The notes under the pieces are model-generated. The model was not told where the DNA came from and searched no databases. It saw only the letters and a list, made by a program, of their open reading frames with translations. The translations under genes were made by a program, and so were the position numbers. A DNA stretch of 64,000 nucleotides from CAVOGJ01 sp963700865 (lineage in GTDB: Bacteria > Planctomycetota > Planctomycetia > Pirellulales > Pirellulaceae), in assembly GCA_963700865.1 (NCBI GenBank), contig CAVOZC010000018.1:496001-560000 (forward strand), in the 5' to 3' direction. Shown here piece by piece: positions 29,677-39,300 of this stretch; positions within the stretch are counted from its first letter, which is position 1; each line of letters opens with the position of its first letter.

Positions 29677-29802
29677 GGCCAGCAGCCTCAAAATACGGGA
29701 AAAACCAATCCATGATGATAGCGGTCCCAAAATGGGGCAACAAGTGCCGGGCCGCCGCGTCGGAACCGTTTCGGGCCGGAAGTGGGTGGCCGGACGAGGC
29801 GA

Positions 29803-30417
29803 TCAGCCCCAGGGTCGCCACCAGGGGGATTTTTTGGGCTTGGCTGGCGACTGGCGAGTTTCAATCTCGGTGGTTTTGGCGTGCATCAATTTCGCGCAAG
29901 CCATCTTCGCGTTCGAGAGCTTCGCCCCCATCAAGTTGGTCCGCGTCAAATCGGCGTTGCGGAGGTCCGAGCCTCGAAAATCGATCCCCTCCAGGTTGGC
30001 ACCCCGCAGGACCGCACTCGAAAAGTCCGCCATGCTGGCATCCGCATGGCTCAGGTTGGCCTCCGCCAGATTACTCGCATGCAGGTTGGCATACCGCACG
30101 ACAGCGCGGTGCATGTTGGCTTTGAATAAGGTGGAATCCGGCATGATGACGTCGGTCAAATCGGCGTGCTCCAAAATGGCTTCCGTCAGATTCGCGCCTT
30201 GCAGACAAGCACTATGCAGTCGCGCGCCGGACAGGTTGGCGCCCGTAAAGTCGACCTCGCGGAGGTCCGAGTTGCTCAGGTTGCAGTGACTCAGGTCCAT
30301 GCCGGCCAGGTTCGCTCGAAAGAGATGGGCTCCGTCCAGTCGGCAAGACTGGAACTCGTCCTTATCGTCAAACTGCAGCAGGATTTCGCCCGCCCGGTTG
30401 GTAATGCAGATCATCAC
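29803..30417 (-). CDS. Pentapeptide-repeat protein
   Basis: 204 residues. After about 30 residues the chain is built of A(D/N)LXX-type pentapeptides (ANLAG, SNLSN, ANLSG, ADLTD, ANLEG, ADLTR), about 28 in a row, which fold as a right-handed square beta-helix. The tail is Lys/Trp-rich. Such proteins include DNA-mimic gyrase protectors (Qnr, MfpA), but most have no known role. There is no signal peptide. Two adjacent ATGs (30417, 30414) could start it. It lies 126 bp upstream of ilvN in the same direction. Confidence 0.85.
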   Translation of the reverse strand: MMICITNRAGEILLQFDDKDEFQSCRLDGAHLFRANLAGMDLSHCNLSNSDLREVDFTGANLSGARLHSACLQGANLTEAILEHADLTDVIMPDSTLFKANMHRAVVRYANLHASNLAEANLSHADASMADFSSAVLRGANLEGIDFRGSDLRNADLTRTNLMGAKLSNAKMACAKLMHAKTTEIETRQSPAKPKKSPWWRPWG

Positions 30418-30868
30418 TCAGCTCCTCGCCACACGTCGGCAACGAATGCCGCGCAAGCTGGACCATTATGATCCCCGCCAGCCTTCCTCGCAGCTGAAAT
30501 CTGCCTTCCAGCCGCCAAAAAGCCCGTGGGATTCCCCGACGCATTGCCTATTCTTCGTGTCCGGAGATTTCTCGTCCCCTTTCCGGGGAGACGACAAATG
30601 GTCGGATCGGTTCTTTGCTTGGGATGAGTTCGCATACCTTGGCGGGGTGCCCTCGCAGAGCCGGTTCCCCACTCCCTGATGATACTCCAAGCCGTCCCGC
30701 CCGCAAACGGAACCCACCGCTTCTCTCCAGTCCCCCCAGGCTGGCGGAGCGGCAGAGTCCCCGCGGCGACAATTCACGGAAGGCCCCCCCGCGGCGGTGC
30801 GGCTGAATTATCGCCCCTTCTCGGGTAAACTGACAGAGTCCGCTATGTTTTTCCGCCGGAAGCCAGCC
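30418..30868. other. Divergent intergenic region pentapeptide gene / scpA
   Basis: 451 bp without a convincing gene. Open frames here have no codon bias or recognisable motifs. It should hold both divergent promoters; none is clear enough to mark. Confidence 0.5.
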
Positions 30869-31667
30869 ATGTTCCGAGTCGACCTTGATATTTTTCGCGG
30901 ACCGCTGGACCTCCTGCTCTACCTGGTCCGGAAGCACGAATTGCCCATCAACGATGTGCCGATTGCCGCCGTCACCGAGCAATATCTCGGCTACCTGTCC
31001 TTGCTCGAGGCTGCTCGACTTCAATGCGGTCGGGGACTTTTTGGAGGTGGCGAGTATCCTGATCGAAATCAAGTCGCGGACCGTGCTTCCGCAAGTCGAG
31101 GAAGCGAGCGAAGAAGTCTGGGACGACCCCCGCGAGGAACTGGTGCAGCGGCTGCTGGAGTACAAGAAGTACAAGGATGTCGCCAGCATGCTCGAGGAGC
31201 GAGGAAGACTCTGGCAACAGTCGTTCGGTCGGCTGGCGAACGATTTGCCCCCGCGGAATCTCTCCCCGGCCGAGCAGCCGCTGCGGGAAGTCGAATTGTG
31301 GGATCTGGTCAGCGCTCTGGGCCGCATCATCAAGCAGGGTGATCGGGCCCCGGAAGCCAACATCATCTACGACGACACGCCGATCCAGACGCACATGAGG
31401 ACCATCTACGAGGGGATTGTCGCCAAGGGCCAAATGAGTATGACCGAAGTGCTCAAAGCCGGCATGCACAAATCGACCGTGATCGGAATTTTTCTGGCGG
31501 TGCTCGAACTGGTGCGGCATCACAGTGTCGAAGCCGAACAGGTGGAGGGGGAAGTCGAGATCTGGATTCGACCTGGCCCTCAATTTCAACGTACCCTGGA
31601 TCTGGCGGACGGCGTCGATCCGTACGTAGGGAATCCCGAAGATGACCCCATGGCCGCCTCGGCCTGA
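30869..31667 (+). CDS. scpA: Segregation and condensation protein A, one frameshift
   Basis: ScpA is the kleisin that bridges the SMC heads in bacterial condensin. The N-terminus FRVDLDIFRGPLDLLLYLVR is the Smc-neck-binding signature; the middle has LEVASILIEIKSRTVLPQ; the C-terminus is a winged helix (MSMTEVLKAGMHKSTVIGIF). The frame breaks at about 31012, between SLLEA and LDFNAVGDFL; removing one base in GAGGCTGCTC restores it. The start ATG at 30869 has GGAAG eight bases upstream and fits the family; an in-frame ATG at 30845 is the alternative. A tRNase Z-like gene follows. Confidence 0.9.
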
Positions 31668-31767
31668 TCCGCTGGGACGGAGCTTTGGTCGATGTTTGGC
31701 CGCTCGCCGCGCGGCCAACGGACAAATCGGCTAGACTTGCCGGTTTTCTCCGCGGCCCACAGCGCGA

Positions 31768-32616
31768 ATGCTTCTCATGCTCGACAATCTTCCGTTCAAA
31801 TCCCATCACCATCACGGCCTGACCATCGAGGGTTATTCGAGGGCGGCCGTCCAGACCTACTGGCGGATTCCCGAATTGAAATTGGGTTTCGACCTGGGTG
31901 GTCAGCCGTGGGATTTCATGGGCACGCCCAACTGGTTCGTGTCCCACAGCCACCTGGACCACATCGCGGCGCTGCCCGTCTACGTGGCCCGACGGCGGAT
32001 GATGAAGATGGAGCCACCCGTCATTTACGTCCCCCACGGAACGGCCGACGGCATCCGGCAATTGCTGCTCAGCTTCTCACGGCTGGACAAAGGCCGCATG
32101 CCCTGTCAGCTGGTCGAGGTTCGTGCCGAAGACGAAATTTGCCTGTCCCGCGAACTGGTCGTGACCGCGCATGCCACGCAGCACACGATCCCGTCGTTGG
32201 GTTTCGTTGTCTGGGAGCGGCGGCGCAAATTGCGACCGGAATTTCAGGGGCTGTCAGGAGATCAAATCCGTGACCTGCGTCAGGGGGGCACCGACGTGTC
32301 CCAGGAACACCGCACACCGCGGCTGGCCTACCTGGGTGACAGCACGGCCGCGGGACTGGATGCCAATCCCGTGATGTTCCAGGCGGAAATCCTGATTCTC
32401 GAAATGACCTTCCTGGCTCGAGAGCATCGAGGCGCCAATCTTCGCAAGACCGGGCATATGCACCTGTTGGATATTGCTCAGCGTCGAGATCGATTTGAAA
32501 ATCAGCTGGTCATCGCTTCGCATTTCAGCACCCGCTACCATCCCCGCCAGATTCGCCAGCTGGTGGACGCCGCATTCCCGGACGGACTGCAAAAACGGCT
32601 GCTACTCTGGATCTGA
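31768..32616 (+). CDS. Metallo-beta-lactamase-fold hydrolase, tRNase Z-like
   Basis: A 282-residue protein with the metal motif SHSHLDHIAALP (about residue 60), further His in ATQHTIPSLGF, the metal-bridging Asp in YLGDST, and the distal His motif ASHFSTRYHPRQ. The arrangement resembles RNase Z and related phosphodiesterases, but the exosite arm of RNase Z is not obvious. It is more likely a RNase Z-like hydrolase of unclear substrate. The start may be 31768 or the ATG at 31777. Its 3' end faces a truncated YHYH gene remnant on the other strand. Confidence 0.8.
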   Translation: MLLMLDNLPFKSHHHHGLTIEGYSRAAVQTYWRIPELKLGFDLGGQPWDFMGTPNWFVSHSHLDHIAALPVYVARRRMMKMEPPVIYVPHGTADGIRQLLLSFSRLDKGRMPCQLVEVRAEDEICLSRELVVTAHATQHTIPSLGFVVWERRRKLRPEFQGLSGDQIRDLRQGGTDVSQEHRTPRLAYLGDSTAAGLDANPVMFQAEILILEMTFLAREHRGANLRKTGHMHLLDIAQRRDRFENQLVIASHFSTRYHPRQIRQLVDAAFPDGLQKRLLLWI

Positions 32617-32912
32617 CTGGGTGATCCTCTCGCATGTGTCGGCCACCTGTGGTTTGGCAGGTACGCGAAACACGAGCGACTGCGGGGAGCTGCGATTGGG
32701 ATTCCCTTGATTGGGAAAACGGCCAGTCGGATGATTGGGAATTCCATTGGCCTGAATGACGCGCCGCTCACCCACGATCTCAATGCTGACCTGGTTCGGA
32801 AGGTCGGGCTTGGATGTTGCCGGGACCAGCGTCAGCTCACCTTTCTGGGTGATGCGATGCCTGCTCCTCACGACAGTCCGGCTGATCGGCAACCGCACCG
32901 GTTGTTGCCAGC
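32602..32912 (-). pseudogene. Truncated YHYH-domain protein remnant
   Basis: The frame just after fusA encodes a stretch resembling the start of a YHYH domain: SIEIVGERRVIQANGIPNHP followed by GRFPNQGNPN and FRVPAKPQVAD (about 32790-32640). In intact members the domain continues for more than 100 residues with NGV-x-FDP and YHYH motifs. Here similarity stops at about 32640, only 24 bp from the stop of the convergent hydrolase gene, and no other frame continues it. No start or signal peptide precedes it. It is a gene fragment or marks a join between two segments. Confidence 0.55.
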
Positions 32913-35004
32913 TTACAATCCAAATCCCTCGGCCACGCTCGCGGGGGCCGGGGCAAATTGCAGCGGCTCCATCGAACAACTGGCGCGGCCCTGGCTGAGG
33001 CTCCGCATGGCGCTCGAATAGCCGAACAGTTCTGCCAGCGGCACGTGCGACTCGATCACGACGTCGACGCCTCGATTCTCTGAATTGGCGATGATGCCCC
33101 GCCGCTGTTGGATGTCGCCCACAAAATCCCCCATGTGTTCTTCCGGGGTAGTGATGTTCAACCTCATGATCGGCTCGAGTAGCACCGGCCCCCCCTCACG
33201 CAACGCCCGTTCAAAGGCGTCCCCTGCCGCAATCCGAAAGGCGACTTCATTGGAATTCACGGCGTGGGCTTCCGCGTCCAAGATCGTCAGCTTGAGTTTG
33301 GCCAAGGGGAAACCACCGATCATACCGCCCCCTTCACCCCGGTTCTGGAGTTCTTCCATCGCCGCCACGAGGAACTCGCCGGGCACCGCTTCGGGTGGAC
33401 AGCGGCTCGTCACGACGACATTGGCCCCCTCCTGCGCTGTGGGTTCGAGGCGAATCTTCAGGCGCGCGTACAGTTGATCGCTGCCAATCTGGCGATTGCA
33501 CTCGCCCGTGACTTCCGTCGCCCTTTCGATCGTCTCCCGGTAGTTGACCCGCGGCTTGTGGACTTTGACATCAAGTCCGAAATCACGCAACAAGCGATGC
33601 TTGATCACCTCCAGATGAAGCTCGCCCATGCCGCTGATGATCGTTTGTCCCGTGTCTTCATTTTCGTCGGCGCGAAAGGTCGGATCCTGTCGTTTCATCA
33701 TCTCCAGGGTTTCAGCCAGCTTCTTGCGTTCCGCCGTCGACTCGGGTTCGATCGCCATCGAGATCACGGTTTCCGGAAATTCGATCTTCTCCAACAGGAT
33801 GGGGTGTTTCGGATCGCTGAGCGTATCCCCCGTGACCGACTCGCGGGGACCGATCACGCCCACGATGTCTCCGGTCTCGACACTGGAAACCTGGCCATCG
33901 CGTTCCTTGCGAGTGGCATGGATGTGCCACAGTTGAGCGACATTTTCTTTTTTGTTCTGTCCCACGTTGAGGACGCGCGAGTTGGCCTTGAGCTCGCCCG
34001 AATAGACTCGGACCCAGTAGAGATCGCCCGTCTTGGCGGGCAGGATTTTAAACACGAGGCCACAAAAAGGTTCCTTGGGCTCGGGCGCGCGGGTGGCTTT
34101 GCTGGCCGTTTTCCCGGGAACCAGGCCACTCACTGGCGGCATATCCAGGGGGCTGGGCAGGAAGGCGGCCACGGCATCCAGGACTGGTTGCACGCCGATG
34201 CCATGTCAGCGCGGTGCCGCAGAGCACCGGTTCGATCTGATGCATGATCGTGGCTTCGCGCAACACGCGACGAATCAGATCGGGGGGAATCTCCTGTTCG
34301 CCCAGTACACGTTCCATCAGTTCGTCGTTGAAGTCACAGAGGCATTCAATCATCGTGTCGCGCCACAGTTGAGCCTCGGTGGCCAAGTCCCCTTCGAGGG
34401 GACCTTCGACAACCGTTTTCCCGTCACCTGGCGGATCAAATGTGAGTAACTTCATCGAGACGAGATCGACGACACCACGAAAGGGGTCTGCCGTGTGTGC
34501 CGGACCGGATCCCGCCGGAATCTGAATCGCCACCGGGTTGGCTCCCAGTCGATTGGCAATCTCCTTAAAGGTGCCTTCAAAATCGGCCCCCTCCCGATCC
34601 ATCTTGTTGATGAAGACCACCCGCGAGACTCCGTAGCGGTTGGCTTGCCTCCAGACCGTTTCGCTTTGGGCCTCGACCCCCTCGCGGGCACTGAAGACGA
34701 CGACCGCTCCGTCCAGGACGCGTAGGCAACGTTCGACCTCGGCCGTGAAATCCACGTGCCCCGGCGTATCGAGCAGATTGATGATGACATCCTTCCAGGG
34801 AAAGGTGACGCAGGCCGAATAGATCGTGATGCCGCGTTCCTGTTCCTCCGGGTCGGCGTCCGTTTCCGTCGTGCCTTTGTCGACGGCCCCCACGCGATGT
34901 TTGGCGCCCGAATAATACAACATCCGCTCAGTAACGGTCGTCTTCCCGGCATCGATGTGGGCGATGACGCCGATGTTCCGCAGGTTCTCGATGACACGAG
35001 CCAT
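32913..35004 (-). CDS. fusA: Elongation factor G, planctomycete/spirochaete-type, one frameshift
   Basis: A GTPase that moves tRNA-mRNA on the ribosome. It has about 696 residues: G domain (AHIDAGKTTVTERMLYYSG, QERGITIYSACVTF, DTPGHVDFTAEVERCLRVLD, NKMD), then domains II-V (GMGELHLEVIKHRL, YSSAMRSLSQGRAS). The effector region and the EVERCLRVLDGAVVVF block look more like mitochondrial/spd-type EF-G than canonical EF-G1. The frame breaks at about 34203. GTALT is followed by GIGVQPVLDAVAAF in another frame, so one extra base explains it. The start ATG at 35004 precedes ARVIENLRNIGVIAHI. It is last in rpsL-rpsG-fusA but separated from rpsG by a terminator-like hairpin. Confidence 0.9.
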
Positions 35005-35170
35005 GAAAAAAATCGTTCTGCTGAGGGCCTGATCGTTTAAAATGTGAAACGGTGGAAATCGTTCTCGCCGTAAGTTTACTGCCCGCCCGGCGATTGGGCG
35101 CCCGGGGATCCTGGCGAGGCGGGCGAAGATGTTGACCGGGCGTTTGCCAAAGGACCGGACATGTGCGCAG

Positions 35171-35203
35171 AAGAAAAGCCGCCAACCCAAGCGGGGCGGC
35201 GGC
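35171..35203 (-). terminator. Hairpin with T-rich tail between rpsG and fusA
   Basis: Read on the minus strand, GCCGCC pairs with GGCGGC around a 14-nt loop and is followed by TTTTCTTCT. It lies 20 bp past the rpsG stop. It may terminate or attenuate the transcript before fusA. Confidence 0.55.
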
Positions 35204-35223
35204 CTCTGTATCCGGGCAAGGGC

Positions 35224-35694
35224 CTACCAGGCAAAGTGGGCAAAGGCCTTGTTGGCTTCGGCCATGCGGTGCACATTTTCGCGTTTGGTCATCGCGGTGC
35301 CCTCCTTGTTGTAGGCGGACACGAGTTCATCGGCGAGCGCCAGATGCTTAGGGCGGCCTTTCTTGTCTCGCATGGCACCCAGAATCCAGCGGATAGCCAG
35401 CGACTGCTGCCGCACTTTGTTGACCTGCATGGGCACCTGGTACGAGGCACCGCCGACACGCTTGCTGCGGACTTCGATTGCCGGTTTGACGTTTTCCACC
35501 GCCTGGATGAAGACTTCGATGGGCGCCGGATCGTTGATTTTTTTGCCAATTTCATCGAGGGCATCATAAAATAAACGCTGCGCCGTCGATTTCTTGCCGT
35601 CGCTCATCAGGCAGTTGATGAACTTGCTGGCCAGCAACGAGTCGTGGCGCGGATCACCTTTAAGGTGCGTGCGGCTGGCTGTGATGCGTCCCAT
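35224..35694 (-). CDS. rpsG: Ribosomal protein S7
   Basis: 156 residues, the usual length. S7 binds the 3' domain of 16S rRNA and starts assembly of the small-subunit head. Typical strings are SKFINCLMSDGKKSTAQ, GGASYQVPMQVNKVRQQSLA and AHFAW at the C-terminus. It follows rpsL by about 155 bp in the str-type cluster. Confidence 0.96.
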   Translation of the reverse strand: MGRITASRTHLKGDPRHDSLLASKFINCLMSDGKKSTAQRLFYDALDEIGKKINDPAPIEVFIQAVENVKPAIEVRSKRVGGASYQVPMQVNKVRQQSLAIRWILGAMRDKKGRPKHLALADELVSAYNKEGTAMTKRENVHRMAEANKAFAHFAW

Positions 35695-35850
35695 AATGTC
35701 GGTTCTCTAGGCTTGACAGTGTTCTCGAAGAGGAAAGTGGCGATGGTTGGTTGTGCGTCGGTTTGCGGCTGGACAAAACGGGGCGTTTGCAGGAATAGCA
35801 CGTCAAGTTGGACACGACCAACGTGGGCCCAACATCCGGTTCACGGTCCG

Positions 35851-36219
35851 CTAACCCTTTTTGGCTCCATATCGGCTGCGGGACCGCTTGCGACCTTGAA
35901 CCCCCAGCGTGTCGAGGGCTCCACGCACGACCTGATACCGAACTCCTGGCAGGTCACGCACGCGACCACCCCGCACGAGGACGATCGAGTGCTCTTGGAG
36001 GCTATGCCCCTCGCCAGGGATATAGACGGTGACTTCCTTGCCGTTGGAAAGCCGGACGCGGGTGATTTTCCGCAAGGCCGAGTTAGGTTTTTTCGGCGTC
36101 ATCGTGCGGACCTGCAGGCAGACGCCTCGCTTCTGGGGGCACTGATCGAGGACCGGTGCCTTGCTCTGGCCGCGCTTGCTTTTCCGTCGTTTCCGAACGA
36201 GCTGATTGATCGTGGGCAT
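35851..36219 (-). CDS. rpsL: Ribosomal protein S12 with Arg at the streptomycin position
   Basis: 122 residues; S12 lies at the decoding centre. The start MPTINQLVRKRRK (ATG 36219) matches the family; the frame is open to 36282. The TPKKPNSALRK loop keeps the Lys residues of sensitive bacteria. In the second loop, E. coli has GGRVKDLPG, where Lys87 lies; this protein has GGRVRDLPG, an Arg (codon CGT). That same Lys-to-Arg change gives streptomycin resistance in E. coli and Mycobacterium. It is between rpoC and rpsG on the same strand. Confidence 0.96.
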   Translation of the reverse strand: MPTINQLVRKRRKSKRGQSKAPVLDQCPQKRGVCLQVRTMTPKKPNSALRKITRVRLSNGKEVTVYIPGEGHSLQEHSIVLVRGGRVRDLPGVRYQVVRGALDTLGVQGRKRSRSRYGAKKG

Positions 36220-36365
36220 GAGTGTCTCAGTGTTCCCCTGCAGGGAAAGCGACGCGGACCCGCGGCACCCCCAATCCTGCAAAAAGTTTAGCCTTTCAAC
36301 GTAATGAATCGCCGCCGCCTGTCAAGCCGTCATGAGGCGCCGCGCGGGATCCCAGACCCGACGGG

Positions 36366-39300
36366 CTACAGGCCGCCGTGCAGTTCCTCCTGCCAGGTCT
36401 GCAATTCCTCCCACTTTCCCTCGGCAGCCAGGCGGGCCTGATCCGGCCAGGTCGAGGGGTTGTGTACGCTCAAACCGGGATCCGCGGTGGATAGTACCTC
36501 GCGAATCCCATCGGACGTCATCGCGGCCAATTGGGCGAAGGTCGTTACGCCCGCTGCATGGAGGACGCTGCAGATCTTGGGCCCGATGCCTTCAATGCGG
36601 GTAAAATCTTCCAGGCCCGTTTCGCTCGCGGGCGGGGCGAACTGATTTCCATCCGCCACGACCAATCCTCCGCGAAGCTCATCTTGCCAAGCTGTGAGGC
36701 TTTCCCATTGGCCGTCCGCCGCCAGCTTCGCCTGTTCGGGCCAAGTGGCCGGGTTGTGCACGCTTAGTCCGGGATCGGCGGTCGAGAGGATTTCACGAAT
36801 TTGATCCGGCGTCAGCGAGGCCAGGGCCGCGAAGGAGCGGACACTGGCCTCGTCGAGCGTCGCGGCGATCTTGGGGCCGATGCCCTCAATGCGGGTCAGG
36901 TCGTCGGGCTCGCCTTCCTCGTCCGGAGCCGCGTCGAGCGTGCTTCCCAAATCGAGTTCGTCGTCATCTTCCGCGTGCCCGCCGCCACCGGCGCCTCCCA
37001 GGAGCGAGGCCAGGTCCTTGGGAGTGCCGCTCGGACCGGACGAGGCCCCAGAGACCGCGTCGGCGGTGGAGAGGCTGGCGTCGCTCGTGGCCGACGAGCC
37101 ATTTCCGCCTGAAGCCGACTCGAGCAGCGGGAAGCTGGCGACCAACGTGCGATCTTTCTGAGCCGCCAGGGCCTCGAGGGCCTCGGGCCGAATCCGCACC
37201 TCGGATTCCTGGAACGTACGGAAACCAGTACCTGCCGGGATAAGATGCCCCAGGATCACGTTTTCTTTCAGCCCCACCAGGTTGTCGATCTTGCCCGACA
37301 GTGCGGCCTCGGTGAGTACCTTTGTGGTTTCCTGGAAGCTGGCGGCCGAGATAAAGCTCGAACTCTGCACCGCCGCCTTGGTGATGCCCAGTAACTGGGT
37401 GCTGGCGGTCGCCGGCTTGGGTCGTGTTCCCTTGGCTGGATCGCCCCCTAGGGATTCGATCTTCGAGTTCACTTCCTCCAGCACTTCCTTGGGGACGATG
37501 GTCCCCATTTCGAAGTCACTGTCGCCTTTCTCGGTGATCTTCAGGCACTTGTTGAGATCCTCGTTGACTTTACGAAAGTCAAACTTGTCCATCACGCTGC
37601 CCGGCAGCAGGCTGGTATCGCCGGGATTTTCGATTTGCACTTTACGCAACATGCGAGCGATGATGATCTCGATGTGCTTGTCGTTGATCTCGACGCGCTG
37701 GCTCCGATACACTCCCTGCACTTCATGCACCAGGTACTGCTGCACGGCTTCTTCTCCGGATACCCGGAGGATGTCATGGGGAACGAGTGGACCGTCAATC
37801 AGCGACTGACCAGCACGAACGTAATCGCCCGAGTGGACCAGGAAGCGGCGACCGTGGGGCACCAAGTGCTCTCGTTCGATGCCGCTCTCGCTTTTGACGA
37901 TGATCGTCCGTTTGCCGCGCTTCTTTTCACCGAGAATTTCGACCATGCCGTCAACTTCGGCGATCACGGCCGGGTCCTTCGGCTTCCGCGCCTCGAAAAT
38001 TTCCGTAACCCGCGGCAGACCGCCGGTGATATCCTGGGTACTGCCGGCTTCCCGCGGCGTCTTGGCCACGATTGTCCCCGCAGAGACTTTCTGGCCTTCC
38101 TCGGCATCGATGTAGGCTCGTTCCGGAAGGTAATACACGTCGAGCGTCTTGCCTTCCTCATCTTCGATGACGACTTGTGGATGCAAATCGCCCTTGTGGT
38201 CGATGATCAAGCGGCGGACGTTTCCGCCCTGATCCTTTTCCAGCCGCATGGTCTCGCCTTCGACAATATCCTCGTAGCGAATGCGGCCGCCGATATTGGC
38301 GAGAATGGGAATACTGTGGGGGTCCCATTGGCACAGCACGGCTCCGGCCTTGATCTCCGAGTCTTCCTTGACGTGCAAGACCGCGCCCTGGGGAACTTCG
38401 TATTTTTCCAATTCTCGGCCCTTCGGGTCGAGAATGGCGATTTCACCGTTGCGTGTCAAAACGATGTCGAATCCTTCATCGTTGGTCACCGATCGCATAC
38501 GGGTGAACTTGACGATGCCACCCTTCTTCGTCTTGGTTTCACTTTCCTCCAGATCACGTTGCGAAACACCTCCGATATGGAAGGTCCGCATCGTCAATTG
38601 GGTACCCGGTTCGCCAATACTCTGGGCTCCAATGATGCCCACGGCCATTCCCTCCTCCACCATTGCCCCGGTCGAGAGGTCCATCCCGTAGCACAGTCGG
38701 CAGACTCCGAGATCGGCCTCACAGGTCATCGGGCTGCGAACCTGAATTTTCTCCAGTCCCAGTTCCTCGATGCGTCGCGCCACGCTGGGCGTGATCAGCG
38801 CGCTTTCCCGTACGATGACCTCGTCCGTAATCGGATTGACAATATTTTGTCGGCTGACACGGCCTTTCACGGCGTCGGCCAGTCGAACTTCCACTTTCTC
38901 TCCGCGGTAAATCACTCCCTTGGTGATGCCTTGGGTGGTGCCGCAGTCGTGCATCGTCACGACGACATTCTGGGCCACGTCGGCCAGTTTGCGAGTCAAG
39001 TAGCCCGAATCGGCTGTCTTGAGGGCCGTATCCGCCAAACCCTTACGTGCCCCGTGCGTCGAGCTGAAGTACTCGAGCACCGTCAGGCCCTCGCGGAAGT
39101 TGGCCTTGATCGGCGTTTCGATGATCTGGCCTGAAGGCTTGGCCATCAGTCCCCGCATGCCGGCGAGTTGTCGAATCTGTTCCACGCCACCACGGGCACC
39201 GGAGTGAGCCATGAGGTGTACCGGGTTCACATAGCCGGTGCCACCACGGTCGTCGTGCTCGATCGCCGACATCATCTCGGCGGTAATCTGTTCACGGGCG

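Noticed and set aside
30548..31366. 272-residue open frame antisense to scpA
   Set aside because: Shadow frame: Ser/Arg-rich, no motif, spans a conserved gene on the other strand.
37635..39134. 499-residue open frame antisense to rpoC
   Set aside because: It is the complement of a strongly coding GC-rich gene; composition is shadow-like and no motif is present.
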